DNA from: JACCUZ01 sp038246575
Lineage (GTDB): Bacteria > Actinomycetota > Actinomycetes > JACCUZ01
Reading direction: 5' to 3'
Length of the DNA stretch: 32,638 nt
Assembly: GCA_038246575.1 (NCBI GenBank)
Contig: JBBRVU010000025.1
Coordinates: 1 to 32,638 of the forward strand
A program made the position numbers and the translations under genes. This document shows positions 15,767 through 23,158 of the stretch, piece by piece (position 1 is the stretch's first letter; each line of letters opens with the position of its first letter). The notes beneath the pieces were generated by a model. The model did no database searches. It was not told the DNA's origin and worked only from the letters and a program-made list of their open reading frames with translations.

Positions 15767-17303
15767 GGTGTGACCCCATCGTCGCCGTCAAGACATCGTG
15801 CTCGGACTCGGGACCGCCGGGCAGCTCTGCGACGATCTCACCCTGGTAGAGGACATACACACGGTCGCTGAGTGCAAGAAGCTCCGGCAGCTCGCTGGAG
15901 ATCAGCATGATGGCCCGTCCCTGGCGAGCCTGGTCGTCGACCAGCCGGTGAATCTCGGCCTTCGTGCCGACGTCGATGCCGCGGGTCGGCTCGTCGAGGA
16001 GAAGAAGCTGTGGGTCGTTGGCGAGCCATCGGGCCAGCAGGATCTTCTGCTGGTTCCCACCGCTGAGGTTGAGGATCGACTCACTCGCGTCGGAGGACTT
16101 CACCGAGAGGCTCGCGTAGCCGTTGTCGACGACATCCGCCTCGAGCTGGCGCTGGATGAGACTGCGCCGAGTCAGCCTGGGGAGAGCCGCGGAGGCGAGG
16201 TTCTCCCCGCAGGTCATCAGGGCGTAGAGACCGAGCGTCTTCCTGTCCTCGGGGACGTAGGCGACGCCGGCCTTCACCGCCTGCGCCGGCGACTGTGGGC
16301 GGTGCACGGCGCCGTTGAGGTGCATGTCGCCCGAGTCGGGGTTCAGTGCACCGAAGACGCTGAGAGCGATCTCCGATCTGCCCGATCCCATGAGGCCGTA
16401 GAGGCCGACGACCTCGCCGCCGTACACGTCAAGGGTGATATCGGTGTACGTGCCTGCGCAGCTGAGGTTGCGCAGTGCCAGGACGGGAGCCCCCGACAGC
16501 TCCGAGCGCTCGACGCGTTGGAAGGCCAGGACGTCGCGTCCGCTCATGTGTCGGATCAGGGTCTGTTCGTCCGCATCGGCGACGGGAAGGTCAGCGACCA
16601 GCCGGCCGTCCTTGAGGACGACCACGCGGTCGGCGACGCGGGGGAACTCCTGCATCCGGTGGCTTATGTAGAGGACCCCGCCCCCTGCTGCGACATGGCC
16701 GTCCACCAGCCGGAAGAGCAGCTCGGCCTCTGTGTCTGTGAGGATCGACGTTGGTTCGTCGAGGATGAGCAGTCGCGCGTTCTGGTGCAGCGACCGGGCG
16801 ATCAACGTGAGTTGCTGTTCGCCGAGGCTGAGCCGGTCCATCCTTCGGTCCAGGAGCCGGGTGGGCAGCTGCAGAGTCTCGAACAGGGCTCGTCCCTCGG
16901 CCTTCATGGCCGACCACCGCAAGTTGCCGGTCCGACTTCGCAGCTCGCGACCCATGAACACGTTCTCGAGCACCGATAGCTGCGGGAAGAACGTGGGCTC
17001 CTGGTGAACCATCGCGACCCCGAGGCTGATCGCGTCACCCGGGGACCCGGGGGTGTAGTCGTCCTGCCCGAGCATCATGGTGCCGGCGTCTGGACGGAGC
17101 ACCCCTGCGAGCACCTTCATCAGCGTGGACTTGCCCGCGCCGTTCTCACCGACAACGACGACACGCTCGCCGCAGTGCACATCGAGATCGACGTCCTGGA
17201 GCGCATGGGTCGCGCCGAAAGAGTGTGACAAGCCCCGTCCGCGGAGCAGCAGCTCGGGGGGCTGCTGTTCCGCGGACGAGTGCTCGGCGTCGTCGTCGGT
17301 CAC
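15753..17303 (-). CDS. ABC sugar importer ATPase with two nucleotide-binding domains
   Basis: This 516-residue fused tandem ATPase energises sugar import. Domain 1 has Walker A GENGAGKST (52-60), signature LSLGEQQ (158-164), Walker B LLILDEPTS (178-186) and an H-loop in YISHRM. Domain 2 has a degenerate Walker A, GLMGSGRSE (303-311), a canonical signature LSGGNQQK (413-420) and Walker B LLLLDEPTRGID (433-444). A degenerate second P-loop is normal for the RbsA/MglA/LsrA class. It sits 9 bp after the binding-protein gene and overlaps permease 1. The first 15 residues are acidic and not conserved, so the start at the ATG at 17303 is probable but unproven. Confidence 0.94.
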   Translation of the reverse strand: MTDDDAEHSSAEQQPPELLLRGRGLSHSFGATHALQDVDLDVHCGERVVVVGENGAGKSTLMKVLAGVLRPDAGTMMLGQDDYTPGSPGDAISLGVAMVHQEPTFFPQLSVLENVFMGRELRSRTGNLRWSAMKAEGRALFETLQLPTRLLDRRMDRLSLGEQQLTLIARSLHQNARLLILDEPTSILTDTEAELLFRLVDGHVAAGGGVLYISHRMQEFPRVADRVVVLKDGRLVADLPVADADEQTLIRHMSGRDVLAFQRVERSELSGAPVLALRNLSCAGTYTDITLDVYGGEVVGLYGLMGSGRSEIALSVFGALNPDSGDMHLNGAVHRPQSPAQAVKAGVAYVPEDRKTLGLYALMTCGENLASAALPRLTRRSLIQRQLEADVVDNGYASLSVKSSDASESILNLSGGNQQKILLARWLANDPQLLLLDEPTRGIDVGTKAEIHRLVDDQARQGRAIMLISSELPELLALSDRVYVLYQGEIVAELPGGPESEHDVLTATMGSHRDEH

Positions 17304-17312
17304 AGGCGACGA

Positions 17313-18350
17313 TCAGTAGTCGTACTGCGCGTAGTTGGACTTGTCGAAGATCTTCGGCGGGCCGAGCAGGAGAGTCTTGGTCGCGTCGTCGTAGCTGATC
17401 GGCCGGTCGATGCCCGGCACGTCGTTCTCCGCGTCGAAGGACTTGCCCTCGACCAGCTGCTTGTTCGCCCAGACCGTGAGGTAGCCCAGCTCGGGGACGT
17501 CCCACAAGACCGTCTCCTTCATGACCCCTGACTTGATGAATGGGCCTGCAGTCTTGGGTGAGCCGTAGCCGATCACCGCCACCTTGCCGGCCTTGTCGGC
17601 GTTCTGGACCGCCTGGCTCACGCCCGGGACAGCTGTCGAGGGAACCGCGACGATCCCCTTGATGTCCGGGAAAGCAGTCATGAGGTTCTGGGCCTCCTTG
17701 AGCGCCAACGCGCTGTCTGTCGCATTCCGGACGCCGCCGACGAACTCGATGTCCGGGTACTTGGACTTCGCCCGCTCCTGGATGAACTTCGCCCAGGCGT
17801 CCAGGCTGGCGGTGTCCGGTGCCCCGGAGACGATGCCGAACTTCCCCGAGCCGCCCATCTGCTCGGCGAGACTGTCCATCACCGTGAAGCCGAGATCCTC
17901 GTCGGTGGCCTGCGACACGAAGACCTGGCGGTCGCTACCGGCCGCGTCGGCGTCCGAGGTGGTCACGATCACGCCCTTCTCGCGGGCCTTGGTGATCGCG
18001 GAGTTGATCGAGGTCGGGTCCAGCGGCGAGATGGAGATCGCGTCGTAGCCCTGCCGGACCAGGCTCTCGAAGATGCGCAGCTGCTCGGCGCTGTTGGCGG
18101 TGGCGGGGCCGGACATCTTGAACTCGACGCCGAACTCCGCGGCCGCCTTCTGCGCGCCCGCCTCGAAGCCGGCGTAGTAGGGGATGCCGATGATCTGGGG
18201 GATGAAGGCCATCTTGATCGTGCCCCCCGCCTTTGACGACTGGTCACCAGCCGGCGTGGCGGTGTCTGGGGTGCTCGTGCTGCCACAGGCGGAGAGGGCG
18301 AGGAGCGCGGCCGCCGCGGCCAGGCTGGTGAGGTACCTCGTGCGTTTCAA
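17313..18350 (-). CDS. Sugar ABC transporter substrate-binding lipoprotein (LsrB/RhaS-like)
   Basis: This 345-residue precursor has a basic start, a hydrophobic signal sequence and the lipobox LSAC, with lipidated Cys22. The mature part is a periplasmic-binding-protein type 1 fold (Peripla_BP_4): IKMAFIPQIIGIPYYAGFEAGAQ at its start, VRQGYDAISISPLDPTS, GVIVTTSDADA, and a C-terminal ETVLWDVPELGYL. These patterns resemble the AI-2 receptor LsrB and rhamnose receptor RhaS more than ribose receptors. I would not assign AI-2, because the operon has no LsrK, LsrF or LsrG. It is the first gene of the operon, with its start 110 bp from the promoter -10. It would capture the substrate outside the membrane and hand it to the two permeases. 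Confidence 0.92.
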   Translation of the reverse strand: MKRTRYLTSLAAAAALLALSACGSTSTPDTATPAGDQSSKAGGTIKMAFIPQIIGIPYYAGFEAGAQKAAAEFGVEFKMSGPATANSAEQLRIFESLVRQGYDAISISPLDPTSINSAITKAREKGVIVTTSDADAAGSDRQVFVSQATDEDLGFTVMDSLAEQMGGSGKFGIVSGAPDTASLDAWAKFIQERAKSKYPDIEFVGGVRNATDSALALKEAQNLMTAFPDIKGIVAVPSTAVPGVSQAVQNADKAGKVAVIGYGSPKTAGPFIKSGVMKETVLWDVPELGYLTVWANKQLVEGKSFDAENDVPGIDRPISYDDATKTLLLGPPKIFDKSNYAQYDY

Positions 18351-18459
18351 AGCAGCTCCTGTCAGGCGTCCGGTAGCTCCCGGAGAGATGGGCTGAAGGC
18401 TCGAGGAGAGCTCGGCGAGCGCGCTTCCTCGCTAAGGTTCGGTTCAAGTGATGCGTGCC

Positions 18460-18489
18460 ACTATCGCGATAGGTTCCTACCAATGTCAA
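18460..18489 (-). promoter_or_regulatory. Probable promoter of the importer/kinase operon
   Basis: On the minus strand a perfect TTGACA (18489-18484) is followed after 18 bp by GATAGT (18465-18460), a reasonable -10. Transcription would begin near 18453 and give a leader of about 100 nt before the binding-protein ATG at 18350. The spacer contains one copy of a TTGGTA box and part of the palindrome TATCGCGATA (18462-18471), so a regulator bound here would block RNA polymerase. Confidence 0.55.
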
Positions 18490-18506
18490 GAGTTGTTGGT
18501 ACCAAT
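18478..18506. promoter_or_regulatory. Candidate GntR/HutC operator: repeated TACCAAT boxes
   Basis: TACCAAT occurs at 18478-18484 and at 18500-18506, 22 bp apart (two helical turns). The second copy belongs to a perfect 10-bp palindrome TTGGTACCAA at 18496-18505. The boxes bracket the -35 of the importer operon and overlap the 5' end of the regulator gene, which fits autorepression plus operon repression by the adjacent GntR protein. GGT...ACC-type palindromes are usual for this superfamily. Nothing here proves binding. Confidence 0.5.
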
Positions 18507-19229
18507 ATGTTGGCGACGCCCGACAGCCCACCGGCCTACCACCGGGTGGCTGCTGCGCTGCGCGCGGACATCGACGAGGGTCGGTGGAAGGTCGGTGAGC
18601 GGATGCCGACGGAGGTCGAGCTAGCCGCCCGATTCGACGTGAGCCGCAACACCGTCCGCCAGGCCCTGGACGTGCTGCACTCGATGAACCTCGTCCGGCG
18701 TCAGCAGGGCAGTGGCACCTTCGTTGCTCCCCACGGCCTGAGTCACGCGATCGGTGAGCTGAAGAGCCTCACCGAGGTCATGCGCGAACGGGGTCTGAAC
18801 CCGGGCACGGAGGGTGTGGTGGTGGCCCCGGATCCAGATCCTCCGGTCGATGCCGTGGATCACCTGCAGACCTCGTCTGCGTGGCGCATCTCCCGGCTGC
18901 GTACAGCGGACGGTCGGCCGTTCTGCAACATGAGCTCGTGGGTCTCTGCGGACTTCGGTCGACAGTTGGATGCCGAGCGGCTGACGGCGAGCGGCTCGCT
19001 CTACCTCGTCCTCCAGGAAGACTTCGGGGTGCTGCTCAGCGAGGCGACCGAGATCATCAGGGCAGAGGCGGCGACGGCCGAAGAAGCGTCGGTCTTGTCG
19101 GTCCGACGCGGCTCTCCGGTCATCGTCATCTACCGGTGGGTGTCGGACAACCGGGGGCGACCGATCGAGTACGCGCGCGCTGCCGCCCCCGGTGATCGTT
19201 ACCAGTACCTTGCGAAGCTTCGCGCCTGA
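18483..19229 (+). CDS. GntR-family (HutC subfamily) transcriptional regulator with UTRA domain
   Basis: This is a 248-residue protein if started at the ATG at 18483. The winged helix spans about 19-82, with the recognition part ELAARFDVSRNTVRQALDVL and the wing QQGSGTFVA. The C-terminal UTRA ligand domain (about 90-240) starts with SLTEVMRERGLNPG and ends with IVIYRWVSDNRGRPIEYARAAAPGDRY. UTRA domains bind small sugars, sugar phosphates or amino-acid-like effectors. The gene is divergent from the importer operon and is most likely its local regulator, with the pathway substrate or a phosphorylated intermediate as inducer (inference). ATG at 18507 (240 residues) is an equally possible start. 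Neither has a strong ribosome binding site, and the TTGGTACCAA palindrome lies between them. Confidence 0.9.
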   Translation: MSRVVGTNMLATPDSPPAYHRVAAALRADIDEGRWKVGERMPTEVELAARFDVSRNTVRQALDVLHSMNLVRRQQGSGTFVAPHGLSHAIGELKSLTEVMRERGLNPGTEGVVVAPDPDPPVDAVDHLQTSSAWRISRLRTADGRPFCNMSSWVSADFGRQLDAERLTASGSLYLVLQEDFGVLLSEATEIIRAEAATAEEASVLSVRRGSPVIVIYRWVSDNRGRPIEYARAAAPGDRYQYLAKLRA

Positions 19230-19235
19230 TGGGCT

Positions 19236-20699
19236 CTAGACCGGCACGAAGGCTCCGGAGGAGGCTCGGCCGACGCCGGTGCCGTTCAGCGTCACGTGGA
19301 CCGGCGCCGGTGAGGACAGCCTGATCGGGACGCCGCTGCGGTCGACGTCGACGTGCAGCAGTGCGTCGGGCCGATCGAAGAGCACCCGCGGAGTGATGGC
19401 CTCGCGGTGGATCCAGAAGTCGGCGTAGTCCCCGAGGGACAGGCGCGGCAGGCGGAGGTCGTCGGCGAGGGCGCGTATGGCGGGAAGGACGGCGCTCGCC
19501 ATGGGTCCGAGGACCTCCGGGTGACCGTAGATGTGAGCTAGCCGCCCATGCCCGACCTGGGCACGGATGGTAGCGAGATAGTGGTCGCGCACCTCGGTCG
19601 AGGTCGGGTCGGGCCGACCTACTTCTTGTGCCCAGACGGTTGCTCGCTCGGGGGAGTAGGGGTGCACCGGCACCTGTAGCACTCCGCCGTCGGAGCGGAA
19701 GGGCAGCGAGTCGAAGTCGAGGCCGAAGTCCGACGAGTACCGGTAGCCGAGTTCAGCGAGGGCTTCCCCCAGGCCCCGATTCCACAGACCACGCGGTGCG
19801 ACGAAGGAAGTCGGCGTCCGGTCAAGAGTGCCTTGCATCCATCGTTCGGCATGCTCGAGGTTCTCGCGGTTGTCCGCCCGCGATGCCAGGAGGGTGTGCA
19901 GCCACCCATGCTGTCCCACTTCCATGGCCGGCGACCAGCCGGCTAGCGGGCCGGGGTGGATCTGGCTGTAGTCGCCGTTCAGGTAGAAGGACGCTGGAAG
20001 GTCCAGGTCGGCGGCGGCGTCAACGAGTTGACGCAGGCTCTCGCCGTAGACCCCGTCGACGTCGACCCGAAGGACGAGGACTGATGGTGCGCCGTAGGGG
20101 AAGCGGGCAAGGGTTACCAACGGGATTCTCGCCAGCTCGAAAGCGGTCCGCAGCATGGTGAGGAGCGTGTCCGCAACCACCGCCTTGTCGACCGTGGCAA
20201 CGCGCTCGGTGACCGGGCTGATGTCGCTGAAACGCCTCAGGCGGTCGCCGGGCGAGGACAGCAACGTCGTCAGCGGGATGCCCGAGGCCACGATCGCGCC
20301 ACGCCCATGCCGGATGCTGAACACCGCGGGGAAGCAGTCGGGGTCGACGTCGTACTTCACGACCCGGTCCTCGTGCAGTCGCAGCTCGCCCTGGCCGGTG
20401 GTGTCGAACATGGTGACGGTTGAGGGTGCGCGTGACCTCTTGATGCCTCCGGGAGCGGTGAAACCGGTCACCGTGGCGAGGAATCCGGACGGCAGCGGGG
20501 TGTCATCACCCACGGCTCCGCTGACGACCGCAATGCCGCCGGCCTGGACGTAGTCGTCGGCCCATCCGGGCAGCCGCCCCGACAGGACCACGACCGGCGC
20601 CGATGCGAGGTGTTCGGGCGAGTGCGAGATGCGCTCCTGGTCTAGGACACGCGTCCATCCGGGGTCTGCGTCAGCACGACCGACGAACAGCTCACGCAC
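19236..20699 (-). CDS. NodB-type polysaccharide deacetylase-like protein with unknown N-terminal domain
   Basis: This 487-residue protein is convergent with the regulator (6 bp between stops). Its C-terminal half is a NodB homology region of the carbohydrate esterase 4 type: motif 1 RVDVDG (211-216), motif 2 QHGWLH (263-268, the HxxxH metal ligands) and motif 3 APRGLWN (301-307). Metal-dependent removal of an acyl group from a carbohydrate or related amide is plausible. Residues 1-200 (VVVLSGRLPGWADDYVQAGGIAVVSG at about 36-61) look like a Rossmann or amidotransferase-like fold that I cannot name. No signal peptide is seen, so it may act in the cytoplasm. The GTG at 20699 overlaps the upstream oxygenase stop by 8 bp. 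The frame continues open upstream, but that part is an out-of-frame shadow of the oxygenase. Confidence 0.78.
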   Translation of the reverse strand: MRELFVGRADADPGWTRVLDQERISHSPEHLASAPVVVLSGRLPGWADDYVQAGGIAVVSGAVGDDTPLPSGFLATVTGFTAPGGIKRSRAPSTVTMFDTTGQGELRLHEDRVVKYDVDPDCFPAVFSIRHGRGAIVASGIPLTTLLSSPGDRLRRFSDISPVTERVATVDKAVVADTLLTMLRTAFELARIPLVTLARFPYGAPSVLVLRVDVDGVYGESLRQLVDAAADLDLPASFYLNGDYSQIHPGPLAGWSPAMEVGQHGWLHTLLASRADNRENLEHAERWMQGTLDRTPTSFVAPRGLWNRGLGEALAELGYRYSSDFGLDFDSLPFRSDGGVLQVPVHPYSPERATVWAQEVGRPDPTSTEVRDHYLATIRAQVGHGRLAHIYGHPEVLGPMASAVLPAIRALADDLRLPRLSLGDYADFWIHREAITPRVLFDRPDALLHVDVDRSGVPIRLSSPAPVHVTLNGTGVGRASSGAFVPV

Positions 20700-21528
20700 C
20701 CGTGCCGCGCTCCCAGAGCACCGGGAACAGCGGGTGGTCCATCGCGACACCGGCGGCGAGCTCGTCGCGCAGGCCGGGGAACTCCGGCGACGTCCGCCAG
20801 TCGCGCGGGGCATGGCGCATGTCGTCGCCGAGGAAGCGTACGGAGAAGGCGCGCCGCCTGCGATCGGCACCGCCGGCCGCGTGCAGCGTGAGCATGTGGA
20901 AGAAGACGACGTCGCCGGGCTCGAGCTCCCAGCCGAGGATGCGGAACGAGTCCCGGTCGCCGTCGACGTCCGGCAGGTCCGCAAGGCTGCCCTCCGGGAA
21001 CCACTTGGCCTGCTCGTCGAGGAAGGTCCGTGGCATCAGCCACGGCCCGCGGTGCGAGCCGGCGACGAACTCCAGCGTCGACTCGCGCGAGACCGGGTCG
21101 ACCGGCATCCACATCGAGGCGTTCTGCTCGCCCTCGACGTTGTAGTAGGGCTGGTCCTGGTGCCACGGCGTGCGTTGCCGCGTTCCGGGCTCCTTGACCA
21201 AAAGGTGGTCGTGGTAGAGCCGGACCCGGTCGCTGCCGGTCAGCGCACCCGCGACGAGTGCGGCGGGGGAGGTGCGGATGAACTCCTCGTACTCCGGGAT
21301 CCGGGACCAGTTGCAGAAGTCCTCGACGAAGCGGCCGGTGTCGGTGGCGGCGCTGGCGACTCCGGCGAGCGGACCGGGCTCGGCCAGGTTGCGCTCGATG
21401 CCGGCGGTGACCAGGTCGACCTCGTCCGGGCTGAAGAGCCCGCGGACGACGACTGCGCCGTCCTCGCGGTAGGCGGTGACCAGGTCGGCGTCGACCGTGA
21501 CGTCGCGCGGTCCGGATCGGGTCGGCAT
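20692..21528 (-). CDS. Phytanoyl-CoA dioxygenase (PhyH) family protein
   Basis: This is a 278-residue Fe(II)/2-oxoglutarate-type oxygenase. The jelly-roll metal triad is visible: His123 and Asp125 in PWHQDQP and a distal His216 in LTLHAAGG. An Arg in the following RRRAFSVRF (about 226-231) is placed to bind 2-oxoglutarate. Other conserved parts are GLFSPDEVDLV and LEFVAGSHRGPW (SGSH-type). It would hydroxylate a small molecule in the cytoplasm; bacterial members have many substrates, so phytanoyl-CoA should not be assumed. It is translationally coupled to the NodB-like gene, which points to a shared pathway. That pair may add peripheral steps to the adjacent importer module (inference). Confidence 0.88.
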   Translation of the reverse strand: MPTRSGPRDVTVDADLVTAYREDGAVVVRGLFSPDEVDLVTAGIERNLAEPGPLAGVASAATDTGRFVEDFCNWSRIPEYEEFIRTSPAALVAGALTGSDRVRLYHDHLLVKEPGTRQRTPWHQDQPYYNVEGEQNASMWMPVDPVSRESTLEFVAGSHRGPWLMPRTFLDEQAKWFPEGSLADLPDVDGDRDSFRILGWELEPGDVVFFHMLTLHAAGGADRRRRAFSVRFLGDDMRHAPRDWRTSPEFPGLRDELAAGVAMDHPLFPVLWERGTGA

Positions 21529-21579
21529 GGGATCACTATGCCGTCGGTGCGGCCGACAAGAGGCAACTGGCCCCGATCG

Positions 21580-22308
21580 TCAGCTGCTGTGTCGGCTGGC
21601 CTCGCGCTCCGCGTCCGCGGCCGCGCCGCGGTTCGAGAAGGCGCGCAGGGCACGGGCGATGGGCTCCATGAGGGCTACCAGGACTGCCGTGTACACGACG
21701 TGGGCGACGATCCACGCGGTCAGACCGAGCTCGCGGATGCCCTGGCCGCTGCTGATCCGCTGCGTCGACGGACCGACCTTCGCGTAGCCCAGCACCGCGA
21801 TGAACACGATGAAAAAGACGGCCGTCAGGATCGCTGCGGTCGGCGCGGCCATCCACCACGGACCGGACGCGTCTGTCGAGCGCGCCCGGCGGCGCATGAA
21901 GGCCGCGGTCGCGATGCCCACGGCTAGCGCGGGGATCAGGAAGAGGATCGGCTCGACGATGTAGTCCTGGGGCTGGCTGCCGTAGAGCGCGCCGCGAAAG
22001 TTGGGCAGCACCCGACGGCCGCTCATCATCGCGTGTACGGCCTTGAGCGGGTACCAGAAGGCGCCCCCCATGCCGATCGAGAACAGGCCCAGCGTGACGA
22101 ACATGCCGCCGCCAGCCGCGATCCCGGCGAGCGCGCCGGCGACTATGCGTTGCGGCCCGGAGAACGGCGTGGCCGCCACCACCTCCGGCGCGCGGCCCTG
22201 CGACGAGCTGGCCGCGGCAGCCGAGGTGTCAGGAACCGGCCCACCGGAATGTCCGGGAGTGCGTGAGTCAGGCGGGACAATCTCGGTGTCGGGCGTCCGG
22301 TCAGTCAT
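21580..22308 (-). CDS. Integral membrane protein of unknown function
   Basis: This 242-residue protein has a polar, Pro/Ser-rich N-terminus (1-50) followed by about five hydrophobic segments: one near GALAGIAAGGGMFVTLGLFSIG, one near ILFLIPALAVGIATAAF, one near AAILTAVFFIVFIAVLGY, and a C-terminal WIVAHVVYTAVLVALMEPIA. I recognise no family. The ATG at 22308 is preferred because the preceding in-frame part (to 22353) has no ribosome binding site and reads through intergenic sequence. It lies 102 bp downstream of the peroxiredoxin gene on the same strand and could be co-transcribed. Confidence 0.7.
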   Translation of the reverse strand: MTDRTPDTEIVPPDSRTPGHSGGPVPDTSAAAASSSQGRAPEVVAATPFSGPQRIVAGALAGIAAGGGMFVTLGLFSIGMGGAFWYPLKAVHAMMSGRRVLPNFRGALYGSQPQDYIVEPILFLIPALAVGIATAAFMRRRARSTDASGPWWMAAPTAAILTAVFFIVFIAVLGYAKVGPSTQRISSGQGIRELGLTAWIVAHVVYTAVLVALMEPIARALRAFSNRGAAADAEREASRHSS

Positions 22309-22410
22309 GCATGAGCCGATACCCAGGGCGAGGCAGTTCATCCCGAATGGCACGTTGCAGCATCATGTCGATAATGCCCTGGTGGCCGGCCGCTCGATGC
22401 CGGAGGGTCG

Positions 22411-23070
<660 letters not shown>

Positions 23071-23085
23071 CGCGGTGTCCCTCTG

Positions 23086-23124
23086 CTCGTCGTCGGAGTT
23101 GGATCTCCAACCTACGACGACAAG
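23086..23124. promoter_or_regulatory. Long imperfect dyad between the S9 peptidase and peroxiredoxin genes
   Basis: The core is a perfect inverted repeat GTTGGA-TC-TCCAAC (23098-23111). It is flanked by 12-nt arms, 23086-23097 and 23113-23124, that pair with two mismatches (CTCGTCGTCGGA against TACGACGACAAG). The whole element is about 39 nt, 35 bp downstream of the peptidase stop and just upstream of the peroxiredoxin ATG. There is no T-run, so a classic terminator is doubtful. It may be an operator for a dimeric redox regulator, an mRNA leader hairpin, or a U-less terminator. Confidence 0.5.
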
Positions 23125-23158
23125 CAGCCGCGGTCGATCCCTCCCCTCTGCGACCTGC

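Noticed and set aside
17313..18350. AI-2 (lsr) operon
   Set aside because: Receptor and permease layout resemble Lsr, but the AI-2 kinase and processing genes are absent.
20700..20984. N-terminal extension of the NodB-like frame (95 residues)
   Set aside because: Ser/Thr/Arg-rich composition of an out-of-frame shadow; lies entirely within the PhyH-family gene.
20629..21927. Plus-strand open frame of 432 codons
   Set aside because: Antisense to the PhyH and membrane-protein genes, which have clear motifs or topology.
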